DNA from: Pseudomonas sp. P7548
GTDB lineage: Bacteria; Pseudomonadota; Gammaproteobacteria; Pseudomonadales; Pseudomonadaceae
Length of the DNA: 64,000 nucleotides
NCBI RefSeq assembly: GCF_013386585.1
Contig: NZ_JACARO010000034.1
Location: 1-64,000, forward strand
Direction: 5' to 3'
A program made the translations under genes and the position numbers. The notes beneath the pieces are model-generated. The model worked only from the letters and a program-made list of their open reading frames with translations. It was not told the origin of the DNA and did not search any database. Position 1 is the first letter of the stretch. Each line of letters begins with the position of its first letter. Of the stretch, positions 20,101-30,416 are shown piece by piece.

Positions 20101-23100
20101 CAACGACCTGCTGCTGACCGCCCTGGCCCGTGTGCTGTGCCGTTGGAGCGGCCATGCGTCGGCGCTGATCCAGCTGGAAGGCCACGGCCGCGAAGCGCTG
20201 TTCGATGACATCGACCTGACCCGCAGCGTCGGCTGGTTCACCAGTGCTTACCCGCTGCGCCTGACGCCGCAAGCCGGGCAGGGCGACTCGATCAAGGCGA
20301 TCAAGGAGCAACTGCGCGGCGTGCCGCACAAAGGCTTGGGGTATGGCGTGCTGCGTTACCTCGCGGAGGACGGGGTCAAGCACGCCATGGCGGCGTTGCC
20401 GACGGCAGGCATCACCTTCAACTACCTCGGCCAGTTCGACCAGAGCTTTGGCAGCGATGCGCTGTTCCACCCGCTGGACGAATCCGCAGGGCTCGCCCAT
20501 GACCCCGACGCGCCGCTGCCCAATGAGTTGAGCGTCGACAGCCAGGTGTACGGCGGTGAACTGGTATTGCGCTGGACCTTCAGCCGCGAGCGCCACGATC
20601 AACACACCATCCGTGAACTGGCGGATGCGTACCTGGCCGAGTTGCAAGGCCTGGTCGCCCATTGCCTGCAGGACGATGCCGGTGGCCTTACGCCGTCCGA
20701 CTTCCCCCTGGCGCACCTGACCCAGCTGCAACTGGATGCGCTGCCGGTGCCGGCCGGCGTCATCGAAGACGTGTACCCGCTGACCCCGATGCAGGAAGGC
20801 CTGCTGTTGCATACCTTGCTGGAGCCGGGCACCGGCCTCTATTACATGCAGGATCGCTACCGCATCAACAGTGCCCTGGACCCCGAGCGTTTCGCCCAGG
20901 CCTGGCAGGCAGTGATCGCCCGTCATGAAGCCCTGCGCGCGTCGTTCTGCTGGAACGTCGGCGAAGACATGTTGCAAGTGATCCACAAGCCGGGCAGCAC
21001 GCCGATCGAATACCTGGATTGGAGCAACGACCCGGAAAGCGAACAGGAGCCGCGCCTGCAAGCCTTGCTCAAGGCCGAGCGGGAAGCCGGGTTCGATCTG
21101 CTCAACCAGGCGCCGTTCCACCTGCGGCTGATCCGCGTCGGTGCCGAGCGCTACTGGTTCATGATGAGCAACCATCACATCCTCATCGATGCCTGGTGCC
21201 GTTCGTTGCTGATGAATGACTTCTTCGAGATTTATAGGGCCCTTGGTGAAGGCCGCGACGCGCAGTTGGCCACGCCGCCGCGCTACCGCGACTACATCGC
21301 CTGGCTGCAACGCCAGAACCTCAATGAAGCGCGCCAGTGGTGGCAGCAGAACCTGCAAGGCTTCGAGCGCACCACGCCGATCCCGAGCGACCGGCCATTC
21401 ATGCGTGACCACGCCGGCCACGGCGGCATGGTGGTGGGCGACTGCTATACCCGCCTCGATGCCCGTGACGGCGCACAACTGCGTGAGCTGGCCCAGGCTC
21501 ACCAACTGACGGTCAACACCTTCGCCCAGGCGGCATGGGCCTTGGTGCTGCGCCGTCTGAGCGGCGATCGCGACGTGCTGTTCGGCGTCACCGTGGCGGG
21601 GCGCCCGGTGGAAATGCCGGAGATGCAGCGCACCGTCGGCCTGTTCATCAACAGCATCGCCCTGCGGGTGAAGCTGCCCGAGGACGATCAACCCTGCAGC
21701 GTGCGCCAGTGGTTGAGCAGCCTGCTCGACAGCAACATGCAGTTGCGCGAGTACGAATACCTGCCGCTGGTGACCATTCAGGAGCACAGCGAACTGCCCA
21801 AGGGCCAGCCGCTGTTCGACAGCCTGTTCGTGTTCGAAAACGCCCCGGTGGAGGTCTCGGTACTGGACCATGCACAAAGCCTGAATGCCACCTCGGACTC
21901 CGGCCGCACCCACACCAACTTCCCGCTGACGGCCGTGTGTTATCCGGGCGATGACCTGGGCTTGCACCTGTCCTATGACCAGCGTTATTTCGACGAAACC
22001 ACCGTGCAAGGCATGCTCGCTGAGTTCAAGCGCTTGCTGCTGGCGCTGGTGCAGGGCTTCCATGGCGACATGGCCGACCTGCCGCTGATTGGCGAACAAG
22101 AGCGCGAATTCCTGGTGGACGGCTGCAATCAGAGTGAGCACGACTACCCGCTGGAGCACAGCTACGTCGCGCTGTTCGAAGGGCAGGTGGCGGCGCATCC
22201 GCACCGCATCGCCGCCAGTTGCCTGGACCAGCAGTGGACTTATGACGAACTGAACCGCCGCAGCAACGGCCTGGGCCACGCACTGATCGCAGCGGGTGTC
22301 GGCCTGGACCAACCGGTGGCCTTGCTGGGCGAGCGTAACCTCGACCTGCTCGGCATGATCATCGGCAGCTTCAAGGCCGGCGCCGGTTACCTGCCGCTGG
22401 ACCCAGGCCTGCCGAGTCAGCGCCTGCGCAGCATCATCGACTTGAGCCGCACGCCGTTGCTGGTGTGCACCGAGGCATGCCGCGAGCAGGCCATCGAGCT
22501 GCTGGACGGTTTCGACTGCCAGTTGCTGGTGTGGGAAGAAATCCCGGCGCGTGGCGAAAACCCCGGCGTCTACAGCGGCCCGGATAACCTCGCCTACGTG
22601 ATCTACACCTCCGGCTCTACCGGCCTGCCCAAAGGCGTGATGGTGGAGCAGCGCGGCATGCTCAATAACCAGTTGAGCAAGGTGCCGTACCTGGACCTGA
22701 GCCCGGCGGACGTGATCGCGCAGACTGCCTCGCAAAGCTTCGATATTTCCGTGTGGCAGTTCCTCGCTGCGCCGCTGTTTGGCGCCCGCGTGGACATCGT
22801 GCCGAACACCCTGGCCCATGATCCCCAGGGCCTGCTGGAACATGTGCAGGCCCAGGGCATCACGGTGCTGGAAAGCGTACCGTCGCTGATCCAGGGCATG
22901 TTGGCCCAGGACCGCATCGGCCTGGACGGTCTGCGCTGGATGCTGCCGACCGGTGAAGCCATGCCGCCTGAATTGGCGCACCAGTGGTTGCTGCGTTACC
23001 CAGGGATTGGCCTGGTGAACGCTTATGGCCCTGCGGAATGCTCGGATGACGTGGCGTTCTTCCGTGTCGATCTGGCCTCGACCCGTGGTACTTACCTGCC

Positions 23101-23983
23101 AATTGGCACGCCGACCGACAACAACCGCTTGTACCTGCTCGATGGCGCGCTGGAGTTGGTGCCGCAAGGCGCCGTGGGTGAGTTGTGTGTGGCGGGCACC
23201 GGTGTTGGTCGCGGTTATGTCAGCGACCCGTTGCGCACGGCACCGGTGTTTGTGCCGAACCCGTTCGGCGCACCGGGTGAGCGGCTGTATCGCACCGGCG
23301 ACCTCGCGCGCCGTCGCAGTGACGGTGTGCTGGAATACGTCGGGCGTGTCGACCATCAAGTGAAGATTCGCGGCTACCGCATCGAACTGGGTGAAATCGA
23401 AGCGCGCCTGCATGAGCAACCGGAAGTCCGGGATGCGGCGGTGGGCGTGCAGGAAGGTGTCAACGGCAAGCATCTGGTCGGCTATCTGGTGGCGGCGGAT
23501 GAAGCGCTGAACCCAAGCGAGCGCCTGGACCGCATCAAGCAGCGCCTGCGTGCCGAGTTGCCGGAATACATGGTGCCGCTGCACTGGCTATGGCTCGACC
23601 GCCTGCCGCTCAACGCCAACGGCAAACTCGACCGCAAGGCGCTGCCGGCCCTGGAGATCGGCCAGTTGCACAGCCAGGATTACCTGGCGCCGCGTAACGA
23701 ACTGGAAACCACCTTGGCTGCGATCTGGGCTGAAGTGTTGAAAGTGGAGCGGGTGGGGGTGCAGGACAACTTCTTCGAACTGGGCGGGCACTCGCTGTTG
23801 GCCACGCAAATTGCCTCGCGCGTACAGAAGACCTTGCAGCGGGATGTGCCGTTGCGGGCGATGTTCGAGTGCAGCACGGTAGCGGAGTTGGCCGAGTATA
23901 TCGACGGGTTGGCGGCCAATGAGATCAGTGCCGAGAAGGTGGATCGGTTGAGTGATTTGATGGCGGAGTTGGAGGGGTTGTAA
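11105..23983 (+). CDS. pvdL: Pyoverdine chromophore non-ribosomal peptide synthetase PvdL
   Basis: 4,292 residues. Domain order, with signature positions: acyl-AMP ligase ([11 protein letters not shown] ~166), carrier 1 (LLGGNS ~606); condensation 1 (HHIIADG ~800), adenylation 1 ([11 protein letters not shown] ~1266), carrier 2 (LGGHS ~1643); condensation 2 (HHIVTEG ~1838), adenylation 2 ([11 protein letters not shown] ~2317), carrier 3 of the LGGDS type (~2705), epimerisation (HHLVVDG ~2887); condensation 3 (HHILIDA ~3358), adenylation 3 (~3836), carrier 4 (LGGHS ~4227). There is no thioesterase. This is the PvdL layout: a fatty acid starter, then L-Glu, D-Tyr and L-Dab, the chromophore precursor handed to the next synthetase. 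AGGAA precedes ATG 11105; ATG 11108 is equally possible. Amino-acid specificities are inferred from the family, not read from codes. Confidence 0.97.
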   Translation: MMDAFELPQTLVQSLQRRAAQTPDQVALRFLADAAEHNVVLSYRELDQRARTIAAALQANADLGDRAVLLFPSGPDYVAAFFGCLYAGVIAVPAYPPESTRRHHQERLLSIISDAEPRLLLTIASLAEGLSQIENAPPVLSVDSLENTGDWTGPVLHPDDIAFLQYTSGSTALPKGVQVSHGNLVANEVLIRRGFGIDLNPDDVIVSWLPLYHDMGLIGGLLQPIFSGVPCVLMSPAYFLGRPLRWLEAMSEYGGTISGGPDFAYRLCSERVSESALERLDLSQWRVAYSGSEPIRLDTLERFAEKFATCGFTPNNFFASYGLAEATLFVAGGTRGHGIPALRVDEQALAANRAEPGQGSAIMSCGTRQPDHAVLIVDPHTLSELADNSVGELWATGPSIAHGYWRNPEATAKTFVQHAGRTWLRTGDLGFIREGEVYITGRLKDLLIVRGHNLYPQDIEQTIEREVEVVRKGRVAAFAVNDQGLEGIGIAVEISRSVQKILPPEALIKAIRQAVAEAYQEAPSVVMLLNPGALPKTSSGKVQRAACALRHADGSLDSYALFPGLQAHAGDAALESELQNQIAAIWCEQLHVATVAADDHFFLLGGNSITATQVVARLREALGLELNLRMLFEAPTLQGFAANIAQLQQDGGVAQGAIHALSRQDELPQSLAQNRLWITWQLDPQSSAYTIPGALRLRGELDEDAVRASFQQLIERHEALRTRFYERDGQACQRVDATTGFDLHVIDLSDLPAAEREARAQQIREDEARTQFDLEKGPLLWVTLLRLDDEEHHLLVTLHHIIADGWSLNILIDEFSQLYAAATQGQRLELPALALQYADYGSWQRQWLAEGEGQRQLAYWKAQLGDEHPTLSLATDHPRSAQHRHTAARHTVRLGASLSEAIRQTAQANESTPFMLLLAAFQSLLYRYSGQRDIRIGVPNANRPRQETQGLVGFFINTLVLRAELDGRLPFTELLTATRQAALGAQAHQDLPFEQLLEAFPQAREQGLFQVMFNHQQRDLSALRRLPGMLADELPWHSREAKFDLQLHTEEDRNGRLSLSFDYADELFDSATIERLAEHYIHLLQAVCEHPQQAIGDLVLMQHDEQARYSEAPCAPARQWLPELLNQQVSDNTAVVWDGGSLTFAQLHTQANRLAHYLRDKGVGPDVCVAIAAERSPQLLIGLLAIIKAGGAYVPLDPDYPADRLAYMLKDSGVHLLLTQTALLEHLPTAEGVCVIAMDSLHLDSWPTQAPGLHLDGDNLAYVIYTSGSTGQPKGVGNTHGALAERLQWMQATYQLNDTDVLMQKAPISFDVSVWECFWPLITGCRLVLAGPGEHRDPHRIAQLVQEHGVTTLHFVPPLLQLFIDEPLVAECTSLRRLFSGGEALPAELRNRVLAQLPAVQLHNRYGPTETAINVTHWHCTAADGERSPIGRPLGNVICRVLDEQLNPVPLGVPGELCIGGIGLARGYLGRAGLTAERFVADHQGARLYRTGDRARWTADGVIEYLGRLDQQVKLRGFRVEPQEIEARMLALDGIAQAVVLVRDAQLIGYYTAHAERDEVDVKTALAAELPEYMVPALLMRLEHMPLSPSGKLDRRALPEPVWQTREHIEPETPLQQQIAAIWREVLGAPRIGLRDDFFALGGHSLLATQIISRTRQACDVELPLRTLFEASELGAFAEQVGQIQASGQRNQQTAIAKVDRRQPVALSYSQQRMWFLWQMEPDSPAYNVGGMARLRGVLDVGRFEAALQALIMRHETLRTTFPSVDGVAYQKVSPQTGLRMDWQDFSALNETECQQRLQQLADVEAHTPFNLETGPLLRACLVKAGEQEHYLVLTLHHIVTEGWAMDIFARELSALYEAFIDERDSPLAPLPVQYLDYSVWQRQWLESGERQRQLDYWTQQLGNEHPLLELPGDRPRPPVQSHQGELYRFDLSDDLAARVRAFNAERGLTLFMTMTATLAVLLYRYSGQTDLRIGAPVANRIRPESEGLIGAFLNTQVLRCQLNGQMNVGELFEQVRHTVIEGQSHQDLPFDHVVEALQPPRSAAYNPLFQVMCNVQRWEFQQSRQLAGMTVEYLANDARATKFDLNLEVTDLDHRLGCCLTYSTDLFDEPRIARMAEHWRNLLEALIADPQQRLSELPLLTVVEQHALQDSLGIEKGEHRLDQCIHQLFSQQAAARGDAPALTFAGATLSYRELNERANRLAWMLRERGVGPQVRVGLALPRSLEMVVGLLAILKAGGAYVPLDPEYPLDRLHYMIEDSGIGLLLSDAAMFEALGELPATVACWCLEDDLPVLANYPSDELPFISLPQHQAYLIYTSGSTGKPKGVVVAHGEIAMHCAAVIQRFGMRADDCELHFYSINFDAATERLLVPLLSGAQVVLRAQGQWDAEEICGLIRTHRINILGFTPSYGSQLAQWLATQQQTLPVRMCITGGEALTGEHLQRIRAAFQPEVFFNAYGPTETVVMPLASLAPEQLEEGAGSVPIGSIIGDRVAYILDADLALVPQGATGELYVGGAGLAQGYHQRPGMTAERFVTDPFAHDGGRLYRTGDLVRQRADGLVEYLGRIDHQVKIRGFRIELGEIETRLLEHEAVREAVVLALDSPSGKQLVAYLASDAEHGALRDALKAHLKAQLPDYMVPAHLIVLDSMPLTANGKLDRRALPQPDPEANRQHYVAPRNELESTLAAIWCAVLNVQQVGLDDNFFELGGDSILSIQVVSRARQAGIHFSPRDLFQHQTVQTLAAVATRTEQVTAEQGVLTGRSGLTPIQHWFFDTEIPNRQHWNQALLLKPLQLLDPHRLEQALLAVLEHHDALRLSFTSRDAQWHAEHLAVPQGGVLMQAQVRDMADCTALFTDTQRSLDLEHGPLLRALLVDGPEGQQRLLIAIHHLVVDGVSWRVLLEDLQNVYRQLSDGQSVSLPAKTSALRDWAARLQAYAGSESLREELSVWQLQLAGPDAALPVARPQGSLRNRDADTVSVRLDAERTRQLLQQAPSAYRTQVNDLLLTALARVLCRWSGHASALIQLEGHGREALFDDIDLTRSVGWFTSAYPLRLTPQAGQGDSIKAIKEQLRGVPHKGLGYGVLRYLAEDGVKHAMAALPTAGITFNYLGQFDQSFGSDALFHPLDESAGLAHDPDAPLPNELSVDSQVYGGELVLRWTFSRERHDQHTIRELADAYLAELQGLVAHCLQDDAGGLTPSDFPLAHLTQLQLDALPVPAGVIEDVYPLTPMQEGLLLHTLLEPGTGLYYMQDRYRINSALDPERFAQAWQAVIARHEALRASFCWNVGEDMLQVIHKPGSTPIEYLDWSNDPESEQEPRLQALLKAEREAGFDLLNQAPFHLRLIRVGAERYWFMMSNHHILIDAWCRSLLMNDFFEIYRALGEGRDAQLATPPRYRDYIAWLQRQNLNEARQWWQQNLQGFERTTPIPSDRPFMRDHAGHGGMVVGDCYTRLDARDGAQLRELAQAHQLTVNTFAQAAWALVLRRLSGDRDVLFGVTVAGRPVEMPEMQRTVGLFINSIALRVKLPEDDQPCSVRQWLSSLLDSNMQLREYEYLPLVTIQEHSELPKGQPLFDSLFVFENAPVEVSVLDHAQSLNATSDSGRTHTNFPLTAVCYPGDDLGLHLSYDQRYFDETTVQGMLAEFKRLLLALVQGFHGDMADLPLIGEQEREFLVDGCNQSEHDYPLEHSYVALFEGQVAAHPHRIAASCLDQQWTYDELNRRSNGLGHALIAAGVGLDQPVALLGERNLDLLGMIIGSFKAGAGYLPLDPGLPSQRLRSIIDLSRTPLLVCTEACREQAIELLDGFDCQLLVWEEIPARGENPGVYSGPDNLAYVIYTSGSTGLPKGVMVEQRGMLNNQLSKVPYLDLSPADVIAQTASQSFDISVWQFLAAPLFGARVDIVPNTLAHDPQGLLEHVQAQGITVLESVPSLIQGMLAQDRIGLDGLRWMLPTGEAMPPELAHQWLLRYPGIGLVNAYGPAECSDDVAFFRVDLASTRGTYLPIGTPTDNNRLYLLDGALELVPQGAVGELCVAGTGVGRGYVSDPLRTAPVFVPNPFGAPGERLYRTGDLARRRSDGVLEYVGRVDHQVKIRGYRIELGEIEARLHEQPEVRDAAVGVQEGVNGKHLVGYLVAADEALNPSERLDRIKQRLRAELPEYMVPLHWLWLDRLPLNANGKLDRKALPALEIGQLHSQDYLAPRNELETTLAAIWAEVLKVERVGVQDNFFELGGHSLLATQIASRVQKTLQRDVPLRAMFECSTVAELAEYIDGLAANEISAEKVDRLSDLMAELEGL

Positions 23984-24134
23984 ATCTGCCGTTGATCGGG
24001 AAAGCCGATGTGTTTCGTCAGACCTGTCAGTTCTCACAGTTGGCGAAGGCATGTTTCTAGCGCTCACTTCAGGAGGAAACCCTGGGCCTTTATCGGGCTC
24101 GGGGCACTCCCTCTTCGAACACGGAGTTCTTACC

Positions 24135-26837
24135 ATGGCTAAAAAGATTTCAGCACCTGAAGCGCGATCGGCCATTGTCAAAGCACCACCCAAAAAAGCG
24201 GTGAAGCCCAAGGCGGTGGAGGTTGAAAGCCCTTCAATCTCCAGTGAATTGGAGGGTGTCGTCGAACCTTCCCGGATGGTGGTGAGTTACCTGACCGTCG
24301 ATTCACGCATGGACGACAAACCGATCACCGTTCACTTCAGCACAAAAGAACAGCCTGGGCCGTTATTTGAAGACATCGTGGACGACAGCGAAGAGCCGGG
24401 TGCCAGGAACATTGATATTCCACTGGACTACCTGACGAGCGCCATGGGGTTCACGCTGTTGGTGTCCTATATAGGGACGTCACAGGGACAGGCCGCTGCT
24501 TCACGGGTCAAGGAAGTCGGGATTTCGTTCTATCCGGCCAGCGAAAGCGAAGAGCTGGCACCTCGGCTACTGCATGAAAAAATCGTCCATAACACGCCTA
24601 CTTACGACATGCATGACCATACAGGGGATGAAACAGTGCTTGTGCCTGTTACTCCTCTGGCCAAAAAGGGTGACAAGGTTTATTGCACGGCTGTCACTGA
24701 GCAGGACGCTATTCCCTATACGTTTTATACCGTGGTGTATGGACATGTGTTAACGGAGGAAGAGGCCGTCGCCGGGCACGTACTCAAATTCTTTATTGCC
24801 CGTGGCTGGCTGGCACGCCGCAAGCCTTGGCGCTCTATCACGCTTCAAAGTGCCTGGATCACCAGCGGTTTGCCAGCTGAGCCTCCTGCTGACGTCGACC
24901 CGCACCTTGAAACACGATTGCCGGCGAATGCTCTAGAGATCCAACACCGTCGGACCGCAACGTTGATTGTGGCACCCGGACTGGACTTGCCTCCTCCACA
25001 TTTGCGGCAGTCTGTGAACTACAACGACGGGTGGTGCCTTAATCCCGAGCTCACTAAAGAGGGGGGCGATGTAGACGTTCCCGGTCTGGCTACCTGTGCG
25101 GGCGATCGTGTCTGTTTTTTTGTGAGTGGGCCGGGATACGCGAAGAAGCCGCTGGGTTGCGTGGCCATTGAGCACGACGGGGATCCGGCGTCGGTCAAGC
25201 TATCGGCCTGTATCGTTGCGTGTTTGTTCAACAAGTCGATGACGCTGATCTACACCCTTGCCTTCAACGAAAGTGAACAGTCATCACCTGCACAGGACAT
25301 CAGTGTTCCGGTGCCCCAGTTCACACATCCGAATATTGAAGAGGCAACCAATGGCACAGTGGATCTCAACACATTCACAGGACCTGCATTGGCTACAGTG
25401 CCTGTATGGGCCTATGCCGAGTGTTCGAATCTTTGTTGGATGTGGATTTCAGGTGAACACGACGACGGCAGTGCCTACCGGTATGACATTTTGCTGGATG
25501 AACCCGTGACAGACGATTGGAAGGCTAAAGGAGTGGGGGTGTCTGTTCCAAGGGCTGAACTGCAAAAAATGGCCGATTGCAGCACGTTTGAACTGCACTT
25601 CGCGACGAGCTTTTGTGAGGCCAATGGGCTACAAAGCGCCCACGAGTTTCCTGCTCAGGCTTTCAAGATTGAGCAAAAGCCTCTAGATCTTTCTAAGCCT
25701 TCGGTGACCGAAGCAGTGGGCGATGACCTGACCGTCTGGAATGGGCGTGACGGTGTCCATGTCGAAGTGGATTACGTCGGAATCAGCTCCCAACACACCG
25801 TCACCGTGTGCTGGATGCAGCCAGATGGTAGTTGCTTGCCGTTGGCTGCCCAGCCTGGCAGTGATGCGGGGCCTGTGCGCTTCTTCATGCCACGGGAAGC
25901 GGTGATCGAAAGTATCGGTAAAACTGTAAAGATCACTTACACCGTTGCCACTGCGTGCAAGGTGCAGACCTCACCGCCTTTGAATTTGAAGATTAGTAAA
26001 CCGACACGTGTGCCAACGCCCGTCGTGGAACAGGCTACCCCACGCGCAACTCAATACGGCATTCTAGATCTGGGCACTTTCGCGGGTAATGCGTTAATCA
26101 CCGTTGAAAAATGGTGGTTTGCGCTAAAGGGGAGCCTTGTCTGGCTGAAATGCACAGGCATTAAAAGGGAGGGGGGCAGTCATACATTCTATGTGATTAA
26201 CGGTAGGCCACTCACGGATACGGAGGCCAGGGATGGGCTTTCCGAGACACTGAACCGATCAGAGCTTCAGTTGTTAAAGCATGATTCCCCCCTGACCGTC
26301 ACCTGCATTACGTCGCAAAATTCCAACGAGTTTGGAAATGAAGCCGTCGTTTTTCCGGTGTTGAACCTGATTTTGAAGAGGGCTTTGATTTGCCAGCAGG
26401 AACGCTTCGAGTCACTGCCGTTAGGGACTTTTGGCGTAGGAAGTAGTATCCAGACGGATCTGATGAAAATAACCTTTGAGTCTGGATCAGGTTTGGCGGG
26501 TATCGTTAATTACGGCAATGATGAGTACTACTCAGGTAAGCACTTTGTCATGTGTGAGAATTCCGATCATCAAATTCCACCACAGTTACATCGGTTTGAT
26601 TTCAGTCGTGAACTGGAATCTGTCAGGTTCAGTTGGGCATGGAAACAACGACCAGCGACGGTCACCTTTTATGATCGCACCGGTAATGTAGTCCAGGAAC
26701 AGACCTACTCTGACGATTGGCGAGGCGGATTTTGGGTCGAATTGGTAACGTCGCCTGGCACCGCTGTTGCGTGGATGACAGTTCTTGTACAGGATTACTC
26801 GTTTATCGATAACTTCAGCATGTGCTATCGAGAGTAA
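24135..26837 (+). CDS. Large repeat protein of unknown function downstream of pvdL
   Basis: 900 residues, not recognised. The N-terminus is basic and Ala/Pro-rich (MAKKISAPEARS, then KAPPKKAVKPK) with no signal peptide. The body looks all-beta with divergent repeats: segments starting GTVDLNTFTGPALATVPVWAY (~410) and YGILDLGTFAGNALITVEKWW (~645) share a D-L-TF-G-A-TV-W pattern followed by an aromatic-rich strand and ISG/CTG turn, like Ig-type or bacterial adhesin modules. The last about 130 residues (from ERFESLPLGTF to IDNFSMCYRE) look like a jelly-roll domain. ATG 24135 has CGGAG upstream; an in-frame ATG at 24051 has none suitable. The DNA is clearly less GC-rich than pvdL, suggesting acquisition. 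A surface, adhesin or toxin-accessory role is a guess. Confidence 0.7.
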   Translation: MAKKISAPEARSAIVKAPPKKAVKPKAVEVESPSISSELEGVVEPSRMVVSYLTVDSRMDDKPITVHFSTKEQPGPLFEDIVDDSEEPGARNIDIPLDYLTSAMGFTLLVSYIGTSQGQAAASRVKEVGISFYPASESEELAPRLLHEKIVHNTPTYDMHDHTGDETVLVPVTPLAKKGDKVYCTAVTEQDAIPYTFYTVVYGHVLTEEEAVAGHVLKFFIARGWLARRKPWRSITLQSAWITSGLPAEPPADVDPHLETRLPANALEIQHRRTATLIVAPGLDLPPPHLRQSVNYNDGWCLNPELTKEGGDVDVPGLATCAGDRVCFFVSGPGYAKKPLGCVAIEHDGDPASVKLSACIVACLFNKSMTLIYTLAFNESEQSSPAQDISVPVPQFTHPNIEEATNGTVDLNTFTGPALATVPVWAYAECSNLCWMWISGEHDDGSAYRYDILLDEPVTDDWKAKGVGVSVPRAELQKMADCSTFELHFATSFCEANGLQSAHEFPAQAFKIEQKPLDLSKPSVTEAVGDDLTVWNGRDGVHVEVDYVGISSQHTVTVCWMQPDGSCLPLAAQPGSDAGPVRFFMPREAVIESIGKTVKITYTVATACKVQTSPPLNLKISKPTRVPTPVVEQATPRATQYGILDLGTFAGNALITVEKWWFALKGSLVWLKCTGIKREGGSHTFYVINGRPLTDTEARDGLSETLNRSELQLLKHDSPLTVTCITSQNSNEFGNEAVVFPVLNLILKRALICQQERFESLPLGTFGVGSSIQTDLMKITFESGSGLAGIVNYGNDEYYSGKHFVMCENSDHQIPPQLHRFDFSRELESVRFSWAWKQRPATVTFYDRTGNVVQEQTYSDDWRGGFWVELVTSPGTAVAWMTVLVQDYSFIDNFSMCYRE

Positions 26838-26887
26838 ACCCTATTCGCTAATTCGCCGTTGGCGGATCCCATGATTCGTCGTTCACA

Positions 26888-26916
26888 GAGAGTGCCCGCT
26901 CAGAGCGGGCATTCTC
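26888..26916 (+). terminator. Hairpin terminator after the 900-residue gene
   Basis: A 13-base-pair stem (GAGAGTGCCCGCT / AGCGGGCATTCTC, one G-U pair) with the three-base loop CAG. It lies between the end of the 900-aa gene and the end of convergent dsbG. The U-tract after it is poor, so efficiency is uncertain. Confidence 0.7.
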
Positions 26917-26932
26917 TTGACTAATGCAGGTG

Positions 26933-27694
26933 TTACCTCGGCCCAAGAATCTTCACCAGCTTCTCCGGCGACGGTGCCCCTTGCTGCTGCTGCAACCCAC
27001 CCTTGTCGTCCAGATAGAAAATCGCCGGCGTCGCCGACAATTCCAGTTCATCCATCAACTTCATGTTGGCATCCAGCTTGGCCTCGATATCGGCCGGGAT
27101 CTTGTCCAGCGCCTGCAACTTGCTGCCCTTGCCAGCGGCTTCATGTTCTTCCAGGGCCTTTTGCGGGTCTTTGGCGGCGAACAGCGCGGCGGATTTGCCC
27201 GGGCTGTCTTCGCGGATGATGCCGACCATGATGTGGCGCAACTGCACCTTGCCGGCCTTCACCCACGGGCGAGCCTGTTCCCAGAACATGTTGCAGTAGG
27301 GGCAGTTGGGGTCGCTGAACAGGTAGACGATGCGCGGCGCTTTCACGTCGCCATCCTGGATCCAGCTGCTTTTTTCCATCTTGGCCCAGACTTCCTTGGC
27401 CATCGGCGCGTACACCAGTTTGTCCAGGGGCGCGCTGCTCAGGTCATTGCCCTGGGCGTCGTACAGGTTGCCGGCGATTACACTTTTGCCGTCGGCGGTC
27501 AGGTACAGCGCCATGCCCCGGTTCTGGTATTGCGCGGCGTAGCCGGTGAGGCCGCTGGGGGCGTCGAATTTGCCGAGGATCTTGGCCCCCTTGGCCTCGA
27601 TCTGTTTGATCGGAGCGGGCCACTCTTCGGCCTGGGCCAGGGTGGCCGCGAGCGTCAGCGGCAGCGAGATCAGCAGGTGGCGGAGGCTTGGCAT
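26933..27694 (-). CDS. dsbG: Thiol:disulfide interchange protein DsbG
   Basis: 253 residues. The signal peptide MPSLRHLLISLPLTLAATLAQA is followed by an N-terminal dimerisation domain and a thioredoxin domain with the redox motif CPYC (~127) in DPNCPYCNMFWEQ, then the cis-Pro loop SATPAIFYLDD. DsbC/DsbG proteins are periplasmic; they isomerise disulfides or protect single cysteines from sulfenylation and are kept reduced by DsbD. The ATG at 27694 lies inside the end of the upstream dsbE-like gene (25-base overlap). It is last of the dsbD-dsbE-dsbG operon. DsbC is the alternative name, but size and cluster favour DsbG. Confidence 0.9.
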   Translation of the reverse strand: MPSLRHLLISLPLTLAATLAQAEEWPAPIKQIEAKGAKILGKFDAPSGLTGYAAQYQNRGMALYLTADGKSVIAGNLYDAQGNDLSSAPLDKLVYAPMAKEVWAKMEKSSWIQDGDVKAPRIVYLFSDPNCPYCNMFWEQARPWVKAGKVQLRHIMVGIIREDSPGKSAALFAAKDPQKALEEHEAAGKGSKLQALDKIPADIEAKLDANMKLMDELELSATPAIFYLDDKGGLQQQQGAPSPEKLVKILGPR

Positions 27695-28512
27695 GTCGGT
27701 TTCCTTGTTGTGGCGTCGAAGGGTTCCATGGCACGGGCCAGGCTGGCCTGGGACAGTTCGCCCAGGTGGCTGTTGATCAGCCGCCCATCGGCTTGGTAGA
27801 AGAGGGTAGTCGGCAACGCCATGGAGCCCACGGCCTGGCCGAGGCGGCCGCTGGCGTCGAACAGCACGTTGTCGAGGGTCAGGCCCTGGGTGGCGAGGAA
27901 GGTGCTGACGCTCTGCATGCTTTCGGCCTGGTTGACGAACAGGAAGGTCACGTCGGGGCGTTGGTGTTGCGCGCGCTCCAGCACCGGCATCTCGCGCCGG
28001 CACGGCGGGCACCAGGTGGCCCACAGGTTGATCACCAACGGGCCGCCTTTGTAATCGGCCAGTTGCACCACGTCGCCATTGGCATTGCGCAAGGTGATGT
28101 CCGGCAGCTGCGAGCCCTTGTCGTAGAGGCTCAGGGACAAACTGGTCAGGCCCCAGAACACCAGGCCGGTCACCACCCCGGCACCCAGCGGCGTGCGCAG
28201 GGCTGGACGACGCCAACCGTAGGCCAAGGCCCCGAGTATCAGCACGATCACGCCGGGCCAGGCGAGGAAGCCCCCGTCGCGCAGGTCGACCATCTGCAGC
28301 CAGTCGTTGCGGTAATCGCTCCAGTACATCAATACAAAGCTGACACGCGCCGCCAACATGCCCAGCAGGAACAGGCTGAACAGCACCGATTCCGGGTTCT
28401 CACCGCCACGCTTGGCCACGCGCCAGCCCACCACGGTGGCCAGGATCAGCGCGCTGATCAGCAGGATGTGATTCAGGGCGATGGCGAAAGTACCGATGGT
28501 CAGGGTCAGCAT
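27670..28512 (-). CDS. dsbE: Membrane-anchored TlpA/DsbE-like thioredoxin
   Basis: 280 residues. The N-terminal about 130 residues contain three to four membrane segments (start MLTLTIGTFAIALNHILLIS), then a periplasmic thioredoxin domain with ATWCPPCRREMPVLERA (CPPC ~168) and ALPTTLFYQADGR as cis-Pro loop. It probably reduces specific periplasmic disulfides with electrons from the adjacent DsbD. The N-terminal membrane region resembles a prolipoprotein diacylglyceryl transferase-like fold seen in some TlpA fusions; I regard that as unproven. It shares a TGATG with the dsbD stop and overlaps dsbG, so all three should be translated together. The name dsbE follows the P. aeruginosa dsbDEG cluster. 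Confidence 0.85.
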   Translation of the reverse strand: MLTLTIGTFAIALNHILLISALILATVVGWRVAKRGGENPESVLFSLFLLGMLAARVSFVLMYWSDYRNDWLQMVDLRDGGFLAWPGVIVLILGALAYGWRRPALRTPLGAGVVTGLVFWGLTSLSLSLYDKGSQLPDITLRNANGDVVQLADYKGGPLVINLWATWCPPCRREMPVLERAQHQRPDVTFLFVNQAESMQSVSTFLATQGLTLDNVLFDASGRLGQAVGSMALPTTLFYQADGRLINSHLGELSQASLARAMEPFDATTRKPTCQASATC

Positions 28513-30242
28513 CAGCGCGCGTCTCGGGTTTGCGTCCAGCGTTGCAGGAAGGCGGCAGCATCCATTTCGCCGGTGATGCGTTGGGCGCGACGTTCTTCAC
28601 CGTCCGGGCCGATCCACACAAAGCTCGGCGGTCCTGGCACTTTGTAGCGGCCGAGCAGCTCGCGGCTGGCGGCGTTGTCGGCGGTGACGTCCAGGCGCAG
28701 CAGGCGCACGTCCTTGAGGGCGTCCATCACCTCAGGTTTACCGAAGACCTGTTTTTCCATGATCTTGCAGGACACGCACCAGTCGGCGTAGTAGTCCACC
28801 AGCACCCATTGGCCCTGGGCCTTGGCGGCGTCGAGTTGGCTTTGCAGCACGGTCGGGTCGTTGATCGTCATGAAGGCGTCGTGGGCGCTCGGCACAGCCG
28901 CCACCGTCGAGCCGCTGTAGACCTTCAACGGTCGCCACAGGTCATCGCTGCCACCGGCCGCACCCACCACCAGCACTGCGCCCCAGAGGCCCAGCACCAG
29001 GGAGCCTGCACCAAATACTTTGGCGGCCAGGCCATATTCGCGGGCAAGCGTCCAACCGCAGTAGGCCATGATCAGGGCCAACGCCCCCCACAGGCCGATC
29101 CACAGGCTGGCATCGATCACCGGACGGATCATCAGTACCGCGCTGCCGAGGAACAGGAAGCCGAAGATGCCCTTGACCAGGTTCATCCAACTGCCGGACT
29201 TGGGCAGGACACCGTTGCCCAGGGTCACGAGCAACAGCAGCGGCACACCGATGCCGATGCCGAGGGTGAACAGCGCAAGGCCGCCAAATACCACGTCGCC
29301 GGTTTGGCCGATGTACAGCAGCAGGCCTGCCAGGGGGGCCGTCATGCAAGGGCCCACCACCAGGGCTGAGAGGGCGCCGAGGATGCCGGCCCCCACCATG
29401 CTGCCACCGCTTTGCTGGCGGCTGAGGTTGTCCAGGCGATCACGCAGGAATGCCGGCAGTTGCAGTTCGAAGAAGCCGAACATGGGCAGCGCCAGCAACA
29501 CAAACAGCGTCGCAATGGAGCCGAGCACCCAGGGCTGTTGCAACCATGCCTGCAAATTGGAACCCAGCAAGGCCGCCACGACGCCCAACGCGGCGTACAC
29601 CAGGGCCATGCACACTACGTAGCTGCCAGCGAGGGCGAAACCGCGTCGCGGGCTGGCACCACTACCCACCACCAGGCCAGCGAGAATCGGCAACATGGGC
29701 AATGAGCAAGGCATGAACGCCAGCCCCAAGCCGAGCACGAAAATAGCCAGTAACGCCCAGAACAGATTTTGTTCACTGAGGAACCTGGCGATTTTCTGGT
29801 CGTCAGCCGTACCAACAACCGCTGCGGGCTTGGTTGGCCCGCCCAGGTCCACGGTGATCGACTGCGGCGGGTAGCACAGGCCAGCGTCGGCACAGCCTTG
29901 CCAGCCCAGCTTGACCTGACCGGTGGCCCCGGCCGGGATCTTCACTTCCAGGCCCTGGCGATACACTTGCTGTTCGCCAAAGAATTCGTCGCTGTGGGCT
30001 TCACCTTGGGGCAGCGTCGGTTTTTCGGCCAGGCCGTCGAACTTCATGCGCTGCTGGTACAGGTAATAACCGTCGGCAATCTGCCAATACAGCTGGGTTT
30101 CGCCACTTTCCAGGCGTTCGGAGGTAAAGGTGAAGGCTTTGCCCACCGGGAGGAAGTCGGGTTTGGTCTCAAACGGATTGCCCGGCGCTGCCTGGGCGAA
30201 TCCCGCGAACAACACCAGCAAAAAGGTAAACAGATGCCGCAT
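28512..30242 (-). CDS. dsbD: Thiol:disulfide interchange protein DsbD (DsbD2)
   Basis: 576 residues with the full DsbD architecture: signal peptide MRHLFTFLLVLFAGFAQA, periplasmic alpha domain (to ~160; GCADAGLCYPP holds its cysteine pair), eight membrane segments (~165-440; FMPCSLPMLPI and GPCMTAPLAG carry the membrane cysteines), and a C-terminal thioredoxin gamma domain (ADWCVSCKIMEKQVF, ~487). It carries electrons from cytoplasmic thioredoxin to periplasmic partners, here DsbG and the TlpA-like protein. ATG 30242, with AAGG eight bases upstream, is preferred over a TTG two codons earlier. It is the first gene of the operon, divergent from dsbR. Confidence 0.93.
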   Translation of the reverse strand: MRHLFTFLLVLFAGFAQAAPGNPFETKPDFLPVGKAFTFTSERLESGETQLYWQIADGYYLYQQRMKFDGLAEKPTLPQGEAHSDEFFGEQQVYRQGLEVKIPAGATGQVKLGWQGCADAGLCYPPQSITVDLGGPTKPAAVVGTADDQKIARFLSEQNLFWALLAIFVLGLGLAFMPCSLPMLPILAGLVVGSGASPRRGFALAGSYVVCMALVYAALGVVAALLGSNLQAWLQQPWVLGSIATLFVLLALPMFGFFELQLPAFLRDRLDNLSRQQSGGSMVGAGILGALSALVVGPCMTAPLAGLLLYIGQTGDVVFGGLALFTLGIGIGVPLLLLVTLGNGVLPKSGSWMNLVKGIFGFLFLGSAVLMIRPVIDASLWIGLWGALALIMAYCGWTLAREYGLAAKVFGAGSLVLGLWGAVLVVGAAGGSDDLWRPLKVYSGSTVAAVPSAHDAFMTINDPTVLQSQLDAAKAQGQWVLVDYYADWCVSCKIMEKQVFGKPEVMDALKDVRLLRLDVTADNAASRELLGRYKVPGPPSFVWIGPDGEERRAQRITGEMDAAAFLQRWTQTRDAR

Positions 30243-30288
30243 GGTCAAGCCTTAGTTCGTTGCAAGTCAGCACACAATGTGTGGCGTT

Positions 30289-30307
30289 GATTAACCGATG
30301 ATTAACC
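30289..30307. promoter_or_regulatory. 11-bp-phased direct repeat, probable DsbR box
   Basis: GATTAACC occurs at 30289-30296 and again at 30300-30307, an 11-base period. This is the typical layout for OmpR/PhoB-family regulators, which bind head-to-tail. It sits in the gap between divergent dsbD and dsbR. A TATTCT -10 candidate (30313-30318) toward dsbR follows. Confidence 0.65.
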
Positions 30308-30416
30308 AAGGCTATTCTAAAGTGTAGGGAAAGTCTGAGCGCGCCTCTTTTCACGGCATAATCGGCGCTTAATCCGTGGCCTCTTTAATCCTCCCATCTT
30401 TCATGAAGGGTTCAGC

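Noticed and set aside
12251..23584. Very long minus-strand open frames (1,614, 681 and 1,272 codons) opposite pvdL
   Set aside because: Antisense to a clearly recognised synthetase. They arise from codon bias in GC-rich DNA and show no domain.
24051..24134. N-terminal 28-codon extension of the 900-residue protein from ATG 24051
   Set aside because: No properly spaced ribosome site; the extension has a different character, and ATG 24135 has CGGAG at eight bases.
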